From positions 2,976,001-3,040,000 of the forward strand of contig NZ_CP087590.1 in the NCBI RefSeq assembly GCF_015594925.2: a DNA stretch of 64,000 nt, read 5' to 3'. Shown here one piece after another: positions 35,983-43,771 of this stretch. The stretch's first letter is position 1. Every line of letters begins with the position of its first letter. Under the pieces are notes generated by a model, which saw only the letters and a list, made by a program, of their open reading frames with translations, had not been told where the DNA came from and made no database searches. A program made the translations under genes and the position numbers. Origin of the DNA: Vibrio sp. VB16 (GTDB lineage Bacteria; Pseudomonadota; Gammaproteobacteria; Enterobacterales; Vibrionaceae).

Positions 35983-36777
35983 ATGAAAAAAATCACTATT
36001 AACGATCTCATCACTTGGAAAAGAGAGGGTCGTAAATTTGCTTCATCAACTGCATATGATGCAAGCTTTTCTCAACTTTTTGAACAACAAGAAATGCCAG
36101 TACTGCTTGTTGGTGACTCTTTGGGGATGGTACTCCAAGGGCAAGATAGTACCTTACCTGTCACCATCGATGATATGGCTTACCATACCCGTAGTGTGCG
36201 TGCGGGAAGCCCAAACAGCCTACTGATGACCGACATGCCATTTATGAGTTATGCAACGCCTGAACAAGCGGGCCAAAATGCTGCAAAACTAATGCAAGCG
36301 GGTGCTAACATGGTTAAGTTAGAGGGTGGCGACTGGTTAGTTGACACGGTTAAGTATTTAACCGACCGTGCCGTTCCTGTATGCGCTCATTTGGGGCTAA
36401 CACCTCAATCTGTCAATGTTTTTGGTGGCTATAAAGTTCAAGGTAGAGATCAAAAAAAGGCGGATCAAATGGTTCGTGATGCTATTTCAATGCAAGAAGC
36501 AGGCGCTCAAATTGTTCTTTTAGAATGTGTACCTGCTGAATTAGCAAAAAGAATCACCCAAGCCGTTGACGTGCCTGTTATCGGCATTGGCGCGGGAAGC
36601 GATACCGATGGTCAAATTTTGGTAATGCACGATATGTTCGGCATCTCCGCTAATTATATGCCTAAGTTCTCTAAAAACTTCTTAGCTAAAACAGGAGACA
36701 TTCGTAAGGCGGTGTCTCTCTATATCTCAGAAGTACAAGATGGTACTTTCCCTGGTTCTGACCACACCATCGCTTGA
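35983..36777 (+). CDS. panB: 3-methyl-2-oxobutanoate hydroxymethyltransferase
   Basis: First committed step of pantothenate synthesis: ketoisovalerate to ketopantoate. The 264-residue TIM-barrel protein has LLVGDSLGMVLQGQDSTLPV (metal-binding Asp), VKLEGGDWL, CAHLGLTPQSVNVFGGYKVQ and GIGAGSDTDGQILVMHDMFG. Ribosome-binding AAAGGA precedes the ATG. It is followed after 11 bases by panC. Confidence 0.98.
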   Translation: MKKITINDLITWKREGRKFASSTAYDASFSQLFEQQEMPVLLVGDSLGMVLQGQDSTLPVTIDDMAYHTRSVRAGSPNSLLMTDMPFMSYATPEQAGQNAAKLMQAGANMVKLEGGDWLVDTVKYLTDRAVPVCAHLGLTPQSVNVFGGYKVQGRDQKKADQMVRDAISMQEAGAQIVLLECVPAELAKRITQAVDVPVIGIGAGSDTDGQILVMHDMFGISANYMPKFSKNFLAKTGDIRKAVSLYISEVQDGTFPGSDHTIA

Positions 36778-36788
36778 GGAACAATATA

Positions 36789-37661
36789 ATGCAAACTATC
36801 TCAGATATTTCCTCTCTTCGAGAGCAAATTACTCTTCTGAAACGTGACGGTAGAACCATTGCCTTTGTCCCTACAATGGGCAACCTTCATGAAGGGCACT
36901 TAACTCTAGTACGTAAAGCAAAGGAATATGCTGATGTTGTTGTGGTGAGCATTTTTGTTAACCCAATGCAGTTTGAACGAGCAGATGATCTAAATAATTA
37001 TCCTCGCACCTTGGACAAGGACTTAAGTAAACTGAATGGCGAGGGTGTCGAACTCGTGTTTACCCCCCCCCCTGAAGTGATGTATCCAGAGGGTTTAGAT
37101 AAACAAACCTTCGTCGAAGTACCTAAGTTATCACATATGCTTGAAGGTATTTCTCGTCCCGGTCACTTCCGCGGTGTGGCGACGATAGTCACCAAGTTAT
37201 TTAATATCGTTAGACCCGATTTTGCCTGTTTTGGTGAAAAAGATTTCCAACAGCTTGCTGTTATTAAACAAATGACCGAAGACCTTTGCTTGGGCACCGA
37301 GATTATCGGTGTGCAAACCGTTAGAGAATTAGATGGATTAGCGATGAGTTCTCGCAACGCACTTCTCACTATGGATGAACGTCAGCGTGCTCCCGTATTA
37401 GCAAGAACAATGCGTTGGATAAGCAGCCAAATTCGAGGAGGCAGAAACGATTACGACTCAGTCATTGAAGATGCAGAAGACCAACTAAGAGCCGCTGGTC
37501 TACGCCCAGATGAAATATTCATTCGTGATGCGAAATCGCTTTTGATTATTGGTGAAGAGACATCTCAAGCCGTTATATTGATATCTGCTTTCTTAGGTAA
37601 AGCAAGATTAATTGATAACCAGGTACTTGAGTTAGTTGCGGAAGAAAAAGAGCAAGAGTAA
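36789..37661 (+). CDS. panC: Pantothenate synthetase
   Basis: Ligates pantoate and beta-alanine with ATP. The 290-residue protein has FVPTMGNLHEGHLTLVRKAK (HIGH-like), SIFVNPMQFE, FGEKDFQQLAVIKQM and SSRNALL. I start at ATG 36789 with TGAGGA upstream; an in-frame TTG at 36774 overlaps the panB stop. Codons for FTPPPEV contain a run of ten C (37063-37072), an unusual homopolymer inside a core gene. Confidence 0.97.
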   Translation: MQTISDISSLREQITLLKRDGRTIAFVPTMGNLHEGHLTLVRKAKEYADVVVVSIFVNPMQFERADDLNNYPRTLDKDLSKLNGEGVELVFTPPPEVMYPEGLDKQTFVEVPKLSHMLEGISRPGHFRGVATIVTKLFNIVRPDFACFGEKDFQQLAVIKQMTEDLCLGTEIIGVQTVRELDGLAMSSRNALLTMDERQRAPVLARTMRWISSQIRGGRNDYDSVIEDAEDQLRAAGLRPDEIFIRDAKSLLIIGEETSQAVILISAFLGKARLIDNQVLELVAEEKEQE

Positions 37662-37722
37662 TACCAATGATGCGTTAAAATTGTATTTGATTTCGTCGTT
37701 TCTATTACCAATATCGATAAAT

Positions 37723-37758
37723 AAAAATAGCTATCAACAGTCACTGATAGCTATTTTT
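37723..37758. terminator. Bidirectional terminator between panC and the ABC permease
   Basis: AAAAATAGCTATCA and TGATAGCTATTTTT arms, 8-base loop, between convergent genes. Confidence 0.88.
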
Positions 37759-37780
37759 ATATCCAATCGTAACCGATACC

Positions 37781-38551
37781 CTAAGATCTAAGTCCAATAC
37801 CTTTCGTTACTAAGTAATGTGCTATAGCGTACAACGCGACGACAAAAGCAATAAGTACGGTAAAAGAGGTCACAATCCCTACGTCAGATACACCTAAGAA
37901 ACCATATCGAAAGGCATTAACCATATATACAATGGGATTAATCTTTGAGACCCCTTGCCAAAATTCTGGTAACAGGTTGATCGAATAAAATACACCACCT
38001 AAATAAGTTAGAGGTGTCAGAATAAACGTTGGGATTATCGATATATCGTCAAAGGTTTTGGCAAAGATAGCGTTAATTAAGCCGCCCAAAGAAAAGACAA
38101 CAGACGTCATAAAGACTGTCGCAATAATGATCCCCCAATGCTCGACCTGCAAGTCGACAAAGAATAAAGAGACAACCGTTACAATCGCGCCTACGGCTAA
38201 TCCTCTAGTCACCCCGCCCATAACAAAGCCGATAATAATGACGTAATTAGGGACAGGAGCGACCAGTAACTCTTCGATATTCTTTTGGAATTTGGAACTA
38301 TAAAAAGAAGAGGCAACATTAGAATATGAGTTGGTGATAACCGACATCATGATCAAACCAGGAACGATATATTCCATATAGCTGAAACCATTCATCTCTC
38401 CAATTCGAGAACCAATGAGATTGCCAAAAATGATGAAGTAGAGTGTCATTGTAATCGCAGGCGGTACGAGCGTTTGTACCCAGATACGCATAAAGCGATT
38501 GATCTCTTTCGATAATAAGCTCTTAAAAGCTGTCCAGTAAATTTGATACAT
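37781..38551 (-). CDS. yadH: ABC-2 type exporter permease (YadH-like)
   Basis: A 256-residue inner-membrane protein with six hydrophobic segments, of the ABC-2 membrane family. Typical elements are FLSKEINRFMRIWVQTLVPP near the N terminus, PGLIMMSVITNSYSN and the C-terminal FILTPLTYLGGVFYSINLLP. It follows the ATPase gene by six bases and the pair matches E. coli yadG-yadH, near can and hpt as there. The substrate is not known. Confidence 0.9.
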   Translation of the reverse strand: MYQIYWTAFKSLLSKEINRFMRIWVQTLVPPAITMTLYFIIFGNLIGSRIGEMNGFSYMEYIVPGLIMMSVITNSYSNVASSFYSSKFQKNIEELLVAPVPNYVIIIGFVMGGVTRGLAVGAIVTVVSLFFVDLQVEHWGIIIATVFMTSVVFSLGGLINAIFAKTFDDISIIPTFILTPLTYLGGVFYSINLLPEFWQGVSKINPIVYMVNAFRYGFLGVSDVGIVTSFTVLIAFVVALYAIAHYLVTKGIGLRS

Positions 38552-38557
38552 AATTAA

Positions 38558-39475
38558 TTATTTCCCGCTCTGTTCTCGAACAATACTCACAAATAGCTCT
38601 TCTAGCCGGTTCGCTTTGTTTCGCATCGATAAAACATTGATGCCTTGCTCAGTTAATTGACTAAAGACAAAATTCAAACCTTGTGTCTTGTCTATCTCAA
38701 TTTCTAGAGAGTCATTATGATGAGTCATAGAATTCACACCAGTAAGCTCAGGTTTAGAACTACCTTCATCCAAATCAAGAATAAACGTTTCAACATCCAG
38801 CTTGTTGAGTAACTCTTTCATTGTTGTATTTTCGATTAACTCACCGCGATTAATAATGCCGATATTTCGGCACAACATCTCCGCTTCTTCTAAGTAGTGA
38901 GTAGTCAGTATAATCGTGATTCCTTCCGCATTTATTTTTTTAAGAAAATGCCACATAGAACGACGTAATTCTATGTCCACACCCGCGGTAGGCTCATCTA
39001 AAATAAGCAGTTTGGGTTCATGCATCAGAGCACGGGCGATCATTAAACGTCGTTTCATACCACCAGAAAGGTTACGTGCTCGCTCTGACCGCTTTTCCCA
39101 AAGATCAAGTTGGGTAAGGCACTTCTTTGCCCTATCTTTGGCTAATTCTTTTGACACGCCATAGTAACCCGCTTGCTGTATAACTATCTGCTCAACGGTT
39201 TCAAACTGATTAAAATTAAATTCTTGCGGTACAAGGCCGAGGTGCTGTTTTGCTTGCTCTAGGTGAGTGTCCATATTGTTGCCAAAAACCTTTACCTCCC
39301 CAGATGTTTTGTTTACTAAAGAAGAGATAATACCAATAGTTGTGGACTTACCCGCTCCATTAGGACCTAAGAGCGCGTAAAAATCGCCTTTTTTGACCTG
39401 TAAACTGATCCCTTTCAGTGCTTCAAAACCACCTGAATAGGTCTTTCTCAAATCTTTTATTTCTAGTGCGTACAT
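38558..39475 (-). CDS. yadG: ABC transporter ATP-binding protein (YadG-like)
   Basis: The 305-residue ATPase of the exporter pair. Walker A is GPNGAGKST, signature NLSGGMKRR, Walker B LLILDEPTAGVD, H-loop TTHYLEEAE; a DrrA-type C-terminal extension follows (DVETFILDLDEGS). The partner permease follows immediately. Divergent from can. Confidence 0.92.
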   Translation of the reverse strand: MYALEIKDLRKTYSGGFEALKGISLQVKKGDFYALLGPNGAGKSTTIGIISSLVNKTSGEVKVFGNNMDTHLEQAKQHLGLVPQEFNFNQFETVEQIVIQQAGYYGVSKELAKDRAKKCLTQLDLWEKRSERARNLSGGMKRRLMIARALMHEPKLLILDEPTAGVDIELRRSMWHFLKKINAEGITIILTTHYLEEAEMLCRNIGIINRGELIENTTMKELLNKLDVETFILDLDEGSSKPELTGVNSMTHHNDSLEIEIDKTQGLNFVFSQLTEQGINVLSMRNKANRLEELFVSIVREQSGK

Positions 39476-39736
39476 AGTTATGATCTTATTTAGTGGCCTT
39501 GCAGCTTCGTATGGAGACGATAAATACAGAGTGACAGTAAAACTAAATGGGGGCTAATCCATATAAAAACAACATTTATTTATTAGAATCATCTAAATAA
39601 AAGTGCCTTGTGTGAAATAGCCTATTAAACGCCAACAACTACTCTTACCAGTAATGTAAATGTAAAAAAGCATTAACTATTATGGGAACCAATTCAGTAG
39701 CATGTGTATAGTATGTAAAATACAGAGGGAACATAA

Positions 39737-40393
39737 ATGCCACATATAAAAGAACTATTTGAAAAAAATGCTGAATGGTCAAATCGGATGACCTCAGAGA
39801 GTCCTGAATATTTCACTAAATTAGTAGAAAGACAAAGTCCAGATTATCTATGGATTGGGTGTTCGGATAGTCGTGTGCCAGCAGAATTACTGACAGGATT
39901 AGATTCCGGCGAGCTTTTTGTTCACCGTAATGTTGCAAATCAGGTGATTCATACCGATCTAAACTGCCTTTCAGTCGTTCAGTACGCCGTCGATGTATTA
40001 AAAGTAAAACATGTTATCGTTTGTGGTCACTACGGTTGCGGTGGTGTCAACGCATCCATAGACAACACACCATTAGGTCTTATTAACAATTGGATACTAC
40101 ACGTTCGAGATATCTACCTTAAACACCGCAATTGGTTAGGCGAATATCCTCGAGAGCAATGGGGTAACAAGCTTTGTGAGGTCAATGTAGCCGAGCAAGT
40201 GTATAACTTGGGTAATTCAACCATATTGCAGAACGCTTGGGAGAGAGGTCAACAGATAGATCTTCACGGTGTCATTTATGGTATCGATGATGGAAAGCTA
40301 AAAGATCTAGGTATGCGAAGCCACAGCAGAGAATCTTTAGAAATTGCCTACCAAGGTGCAATATCTAAACTGACTAGTCACGGTGAAATATAG
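39737..40393 (+). CDS. can: Beta-class carbonic anhydrase
   Basis: Zinc enzyme interconverting CO2 and bicarbonate; essential in air in E. coli. The 218-residue protein has the zinc ligands Cys42 (with Asp44, in GCSDSRVPAE), His98 and Cys101 (CGHYGCGGV), numbering identical to E. coli Can. Ribosome-binding GAGGGA precedes the ATG. It sits between yadG and hpt as in E. coli. Confidence 0.97.
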   Translation: MPHIKELFEKNAEWSNRMTSESPEYFTKLVERQSPDYLWIGCSDSRVPAELLTGLDSGELFVHRNVANQVIHTDLNCLSVVQYAVDVLKVKHVIVCGHYGCGGVNASIDNTPLGLINNWILHVRDIYLKHRNWLGEYPREQWGNKLCEVNVAEQVYNLGNSTILQNAWERGQQIDLHGVIYGIDDGKLKDLGMRSHSRESLEIAYQGAISKLTSHGEI

Positions 40394-40452
40394 CCAATAT
40401 TTTCTGGTCTATAACTCAATAAAAAACGCGATAAACTGAAAAATACCCGAAT

Positions 40453-40483
40453 AAAAAGGAGCCCATAAATGCGCTCCTTTTTT
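40453..40483. terminator. Bidirectional terminator between can and hpt
   Basis: AAAAAGGAGC and GCTCCTTTTTT arms between convergent genes. Confidence 0.85.
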
Positions 40484-40487
40484 GGAT

Positions 40488-41018
40488 TTATTCTTGAGGT
40501 ACTACTTTACCAATGTAAGGTAAGTGACGATACTTTTGCGCGTAATCGATACCGACACCAACAACAAACTCGTCTGGTATCGCAAACCCTATCCATTTAA
40601 CCGACACATCTACTTCTCTGCGTGAAGGTTTGTCTAATAGCGTACAAATCTCAATTGAGTTAGGCTCACGTATCGACAATATTTCGCACACTTTGCTCAA
40701 TGTATTGCCAGTATCGATAATATCTTCAACCAGCAGTACATCCTTACCTTTAATGTCATCATCTAAATCTTTTAAAATACGTACATCACGAGAGCTTTCC
40801 ATCGTGTTTCCGTAGCTCGAGGCCGTCATAAAATCAACTGAGTGATTGATCTTAATTGCTCGCGCAAGATCGGCCATAAAAACGAAAGAGCCTCTTAAGA
40901 GTCCAACCATTACTAAGTTTTCGGAATCGCCATAATGTTCCGTAATCTGCTTACCAAGCTCTTGGACACGCTGTCGAACCTCTTCTTCAGAGATCATCAC
41001 TTCAACTGTATGTTTCAT
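40488..41018 (-). CDS. hpt: Hypoxanthine phosphoribosyltransferase
   Basis: Purine salvage enzyme making IMP from hypoxanthine and PRPP. The 176 residues contain the PRPP-binding motif VLLVEDIIDTGNTL, the flexible-loop SSYGNTM and the C-terminal FAIPDEFVVGVGIDYAQKYR. Divergent from the luxR-type gene, as in vibrios generally. Confidence 0.97.
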   Translation of the reverse strand: MKHTVEVMISEEEVRQRVQELGKQITEHYGDSENLVMVGLLRGSFVFMADLARAIKINHSVDFMTASSYGNTMESSRDVRILKDLDDDIKGKDVLLVEDIIDTGNTLSKVCEILSIREPNSIEICTLLDKPSRREVDVSVKWIGFAIPDEFVVGVGIDYAQKYRHLPYIGKVVPQE

Positions 41019-41172
41019 TCTCTTCTCAATTATCTGGTTAAGCTATAAACGCTAAATATACCACTAAAAATCTTGCCGTATTCTAACATTACTCTAGTGG
41101 TGGTTGCTAACTAAGTTCTAGTGATGATCTCCGGCTTAGCTCTATAAGTTCTAACCCGACTATCACTAATAA

Positions 41173-41195
41173 CATTTACATCATTAATGTAAATG
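41173..41195. promoter_or_regulatory. Operator-like palindrome CATTTACAT-N5-ATGTAAATG
   Basis: Perfect 9-base inverted repeat with a 5-base spacer, about 170 bases upstream of the quorum regulator. It does not look like the LuxR/HapR autorepression consensus (TTATTGATAA half-sites). The binding protein is unknown. Confidence 0.5.
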
Positions 41196-41336
41196 AAATA
41201 TAAGATTTCATTCTGTTTTGTGGGGGAATCTCAAATTAGTGACATAATTGTTAACTGTATAAATTGACCGCATTTATATGCACTTGTACACTCATTAAGC
41301 AATATAAACAATCATAATAAGTATAAATTAGATAAT

Positions 41337-41359
41337 CAACGATTTGGCAAGGTAAACCC
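41337..41359 (+). promoter_or_regulatory. Qrr small RNA pairing site over the luxR-type ribosome-binding site
   Basis: CAACGATTTGGCAAGGTAAA, followed by CCC, just before the ATG. Qrr RNAs of vibrios carry the conserved stretch GGGUCACCUAGCCAACUGAC then GUUG; the blocks CAACG, TTGGC, AGGT and ACCC here are complementary to it in order. The AAGG ribosome-binding site lies within the duplex, so pairing would block translation, as established for luxR and hapR. Confidence 0.75.
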
Positions 41360-41362
41360 GTT

Positions 41363-41974
41363 ATGGACATGATAAAGAAACATCCTCGGACTCGTTTGTC
41401 CCCGCAAAAACGTAAATTGCAATTAATGGATATTGCATTAGACGTTTTTGCCCGTCGTGGTATAGGCCGTGGTGGCCACGCCGATATAGCTGAAATTGCA
41501 CAAGTTTCAGTTGCTACGGTTTTCAATTATTTCCCTACAAGAGAAGACCTCGTCGACGAGGTATTACACCATGTTGTTCGTCAGTTTTCTGCTTTTCTCA
41601 ATGAGAATATAGACACTTCTTTACATGCTAAAGAAAATCTTAAAAACACAGCAGATAATATGTGTGAACTGGTATTACAAAATGAGCACTGGTTAAAAGT
41701 GTGGTTTGAGTGGAGTGCATCAGCTCGCGATGAAGTGTGGCCGCTTTATGTTTCTCTCAATAAAAACAGTCGACTATTAGTAGAAAACATGTTTTCCCAG
41801 TCTATTGAACGTGGGGAGATATGTGAAAATCAAAAACCTGAAAACCTGGCTAAAATGTTTCATGCCATCTGTTACGCTATCTATTTGGAAGCGAATCGTA
41901 ACAATGATAAACAACATCTTGACCAGTTCACCGATAGTTTTTTGAATATGCTTTGTATCTATAAAGAAGATTAA
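41363..41974 (+). CDS. luxR: LuxR/HapR/OpaR-type quorum-sensing master regulator (TetR family)
   Basis: High-cell-density master regulator of vibrios. The 203-residue protein has the N-terminal TetR helix-turn-helix in the family's near-invariant form: RTRLSPQKRKLQLMDIALDV, GIGRGGHADIAEIAQVSVAT, VFNYFPTREDLVDEVL. The ligand/dimer domain retains HWLKVWFEWSASARDEVWPL and the end LNMLCIYKED. The middle and C-terminal parts diverge from HapR. Neighbour hpt is the conserved partner. Two terminators follow. Names used elsewhere are hapR, opaR, smcR and litR. Confidence 0.95.
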   Translation: MDMIKKHPRTRLSPQKRKLQLMDIALDVFARRGIGRGGHADIAEIAQVSVATVFNYFPTREDLVDEVLHHVVRQFSAFLNENIDTSLHAKENLKNTADNMCELVLQNEHWLKVWFEWSASARDEVWPLYVSLNKNSRLLVENMFSQSIERGEICENQKPENLAKMFHAICYAIYLEANRNNDKQHLDQFTDSFLNMLCIYKED

Positions 41975-42000
41975 AATAATAACGTTAATTGGCAATAAAC

Positions 42001-42029
42001 AAAAAGCGATGGGCGACCATCGCTTTTTT
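42001..42029 (+). terminator. Terminator of the luxR-type gene
   Basis: AAAAAGCGATG-GGCGAC-CATCGCTTTTTT. Confidence 0.9.
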
Positions 42030-42037
42030 ATGGCAAT

Positions 42038-42065
42038 AAAAAACCGCCAATAAAGGCGGTTTTTT
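42038..42065 (-). terminator. Terminator of lpd (bidirectional)
   Basis: AAAAAACCGCC and GGCGGTTTTTT arms with a 6-base loop, 14 bases beyond the lpd stop in the minus direction and in tandem with the luxR-type terminator. Confidence 0.9.
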
Positions 42066-42078
42066 CAAGAAAATATAA

Positions 42079-43503
42079 TTACTTCTTCTTCGCTTTTCTG
42101 TTTGGAAGATCGGTAATTGTACCTTCAAATACTTCCGCAGCAAGCCCTACAGATTCATGTAAGGTTGGGTGTGCGTGAATGGTTAATGCAATATCTTCAG
42201 CATCACAACCCATCTCGATTGCTAGACCTATTTCACCCAATAGCTCGCCACCATTAGTACCAACAATAGCGCCACCAATCACGCGATGAGATACTTTATC
42301 AAAAATAAGTTTAGTCATACCATCTGAACAATCAGATGCAATTGCACGACCCGAAGCAGTCCAAGGAAAAGAGGCTACTTCGTAATTTATTCCTTCTTCT
42401 TTTGCTTCTTTTTCTGTTTTACCAACCCAAGCAACCTCTGGTTCAGTATAAGCAATAGAAGGAATGACCTTAGGATCAAAGTAATGTTTCTTACCAGAAA
42501 TAACTTCAGCAGCAACATGCCCTTCATGCACACCTTTGTGAGCAAGCATTGGTTGGCCTACAATATCACCAATAGCATGGATATGAGGTACGTTTGTACG
42601 CATCTGCTTATCAACATTAATAAAGCCGCGGTCATCTACTTCTAAACCTGCTTTTTCCGCATCAAGAAGCTTACCATTTGGTACTCGACCAATCGCAACG
42701 AGTACTGCATCATAACGCTCTGGTTCCACAGGCGCTTTTTTGCCTTCCATCGTAACGTAGATACCATCTTCTTTCGCTTCAACTGCTGTTACTTTAGTTT
42801 CCAGCATCAAATTGAATTTGTTTTTAATTCGTTTGGTGTACACCTTGACGATATCTTTATCCGCCGCAGGAATAAGTTGATCAAACATTTCTACAACGTC
42901 GATCTTAGAACCTAAAGAATGATATGCCGTACCCATTTCTAGGCCAATGATACCACCGCCCATAATGAGTAGTTTTCCAGGTACTTCTTTCAGTTCTAGA
43001 GCATCCGTAGAATCCCAAATACGTGGATCTTCATGTGGAATAAACGGCAGCTTAATTGGACGAGAGCCAGCGGCAACAATCGCGTTGTCAAAGTTTACCG
43101 TTGTTTTACCGTCTTCACCGTCAACCTCAATAGAGTTCGGGCTGGTAAATTTTCCGTAACCATTAACAACAGTAACCTTACGCATTTTAGCCATACCAGC
43201 GATACCGTTGGTTAGCTGTCCAACCACTTTGTCTTTCCACAGACGTATTTTATCTATATCAGTTTGTGGCTCACCAAACACGATACCGTGTTCAGCTAGG
43301 GCTTTAGCTTCTTCAATTACTTTCGCTACGTGCAGCAATGCTTTTGATGGAATACACCCAACATTCAGACATACACCACCTAGTGTGCTATAGCGCTCGA
43401 TAAGTACGGTTTCCAAACCTAAGTCTGCACAACGGAATGCAGCGGAGTATCCACCAGGACCGGCACCAAGTACGACGACTTGGGCTTTAATTTCTTTGCT
43501 CAT
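42079..43503 (-). CDS. lpdA: Dihydrolipoamide dehydrogenase (E3)
   Basis: FAD-dependent E3 of the pyruvate and 2-oxoglutarate dehydrogenase complexes. The 474 residues have the FAD motif GAGPGGYSAA, the redox disulfide GGVCLNVGCIPSK (Cys45/Cys50), the NAD motif (MGGGIIGLEMG) and the catalytic His in IHAHPTLHES. It follows aceF after 268 bases, so it may have its own promoter as well as read-through. Confidence 0.98.
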   Translation of the reverse strand: MSKEIKAQVVVLGAGPGGYSAAFRCADLGLETVLIERYSTLGGVCLNVGCIPSKALLHVAKVIEEAKALAEHGIVFGEPQTDIDKIRLWKDKVVGQLTNGIAGMAKMRKVTVVNGYGKFTSPNSIEVDGEDGKTTVNFDNAIVAAGSRPIKLPFIPHEDPRIWDSTDALELKEVPGKLLIMGGGIIGLEMGTAYHSLGSKIDVVEMFDQLIPAADKDIVKVYTKRIKNKFNLMLETKVTAVEAKEDGIYVTMEGKKAPVEPERYDAVLVAIGRVPNGKLLDAEKAGLEVDDRGFINVDKQMRTNVPHIHAIGDIVGQPMLAHKGVHEGHVAAEVISGKKHYFDPKVIPSIAYTEPEVAWVGKTEKEAKEEGINYEVASFPWTASGRAIASDCSDGMTKLIFDKVSHRVIGGAIVGTNGGELLGEIGLAIEMGCDAEDIALTIHAHPTLHESVGLAAEVFEGTITDLPNRKAKKK

Positions 43504-43738
43504 TGTGACCTCTTGTAGTCATTATCCCTAACAGGCTAAAGTCGATAATTGTTAACTTCTTTTTCTTTCAGACCCCAACAGTTTACAAACTTGTTAACGA
43601 AGTGAAAAGAAATTCCATTTAGCCTGTGAGCTGTACAACAATTCCATTAACAGCAATGCCGTATCAATGAAATTATTGTCGTTAATTTATAAATACCATA
43701 CTCGAAACTAACCAGAATGATATGAAATTATAAAACAA

Positions 43739-43764
43739 GAAAGGTGGCTACATCGCCACCTTTC
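43739..43764 (-). terminator. Hairpin after aceF
   Basis: GAAAGGTGGC and GCCACCTTTC arms with a 6-base loop just past the aceF stop; on the minus strand it is followed by TTGTTTTAT, a moderate T run. It probably attenuates read-through into lpd. Confidence 0.7.
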
Positions 43765-43771
43765 ATTTTTA

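Larger units (their letters stand above)
41019..41362. promoter_or_regulatory. Divergent hpt / luxR-type promoter region
   Basis: A 344-base spacer. It contains a perfect palindrome at 41173-41195 and, next to the luxR-type start codon, a Qrr pairing site (both listed separately). The rest is AT-rich promoter DNA. I see no ORF with a ribosome-binding site. Confidence 0.5.
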
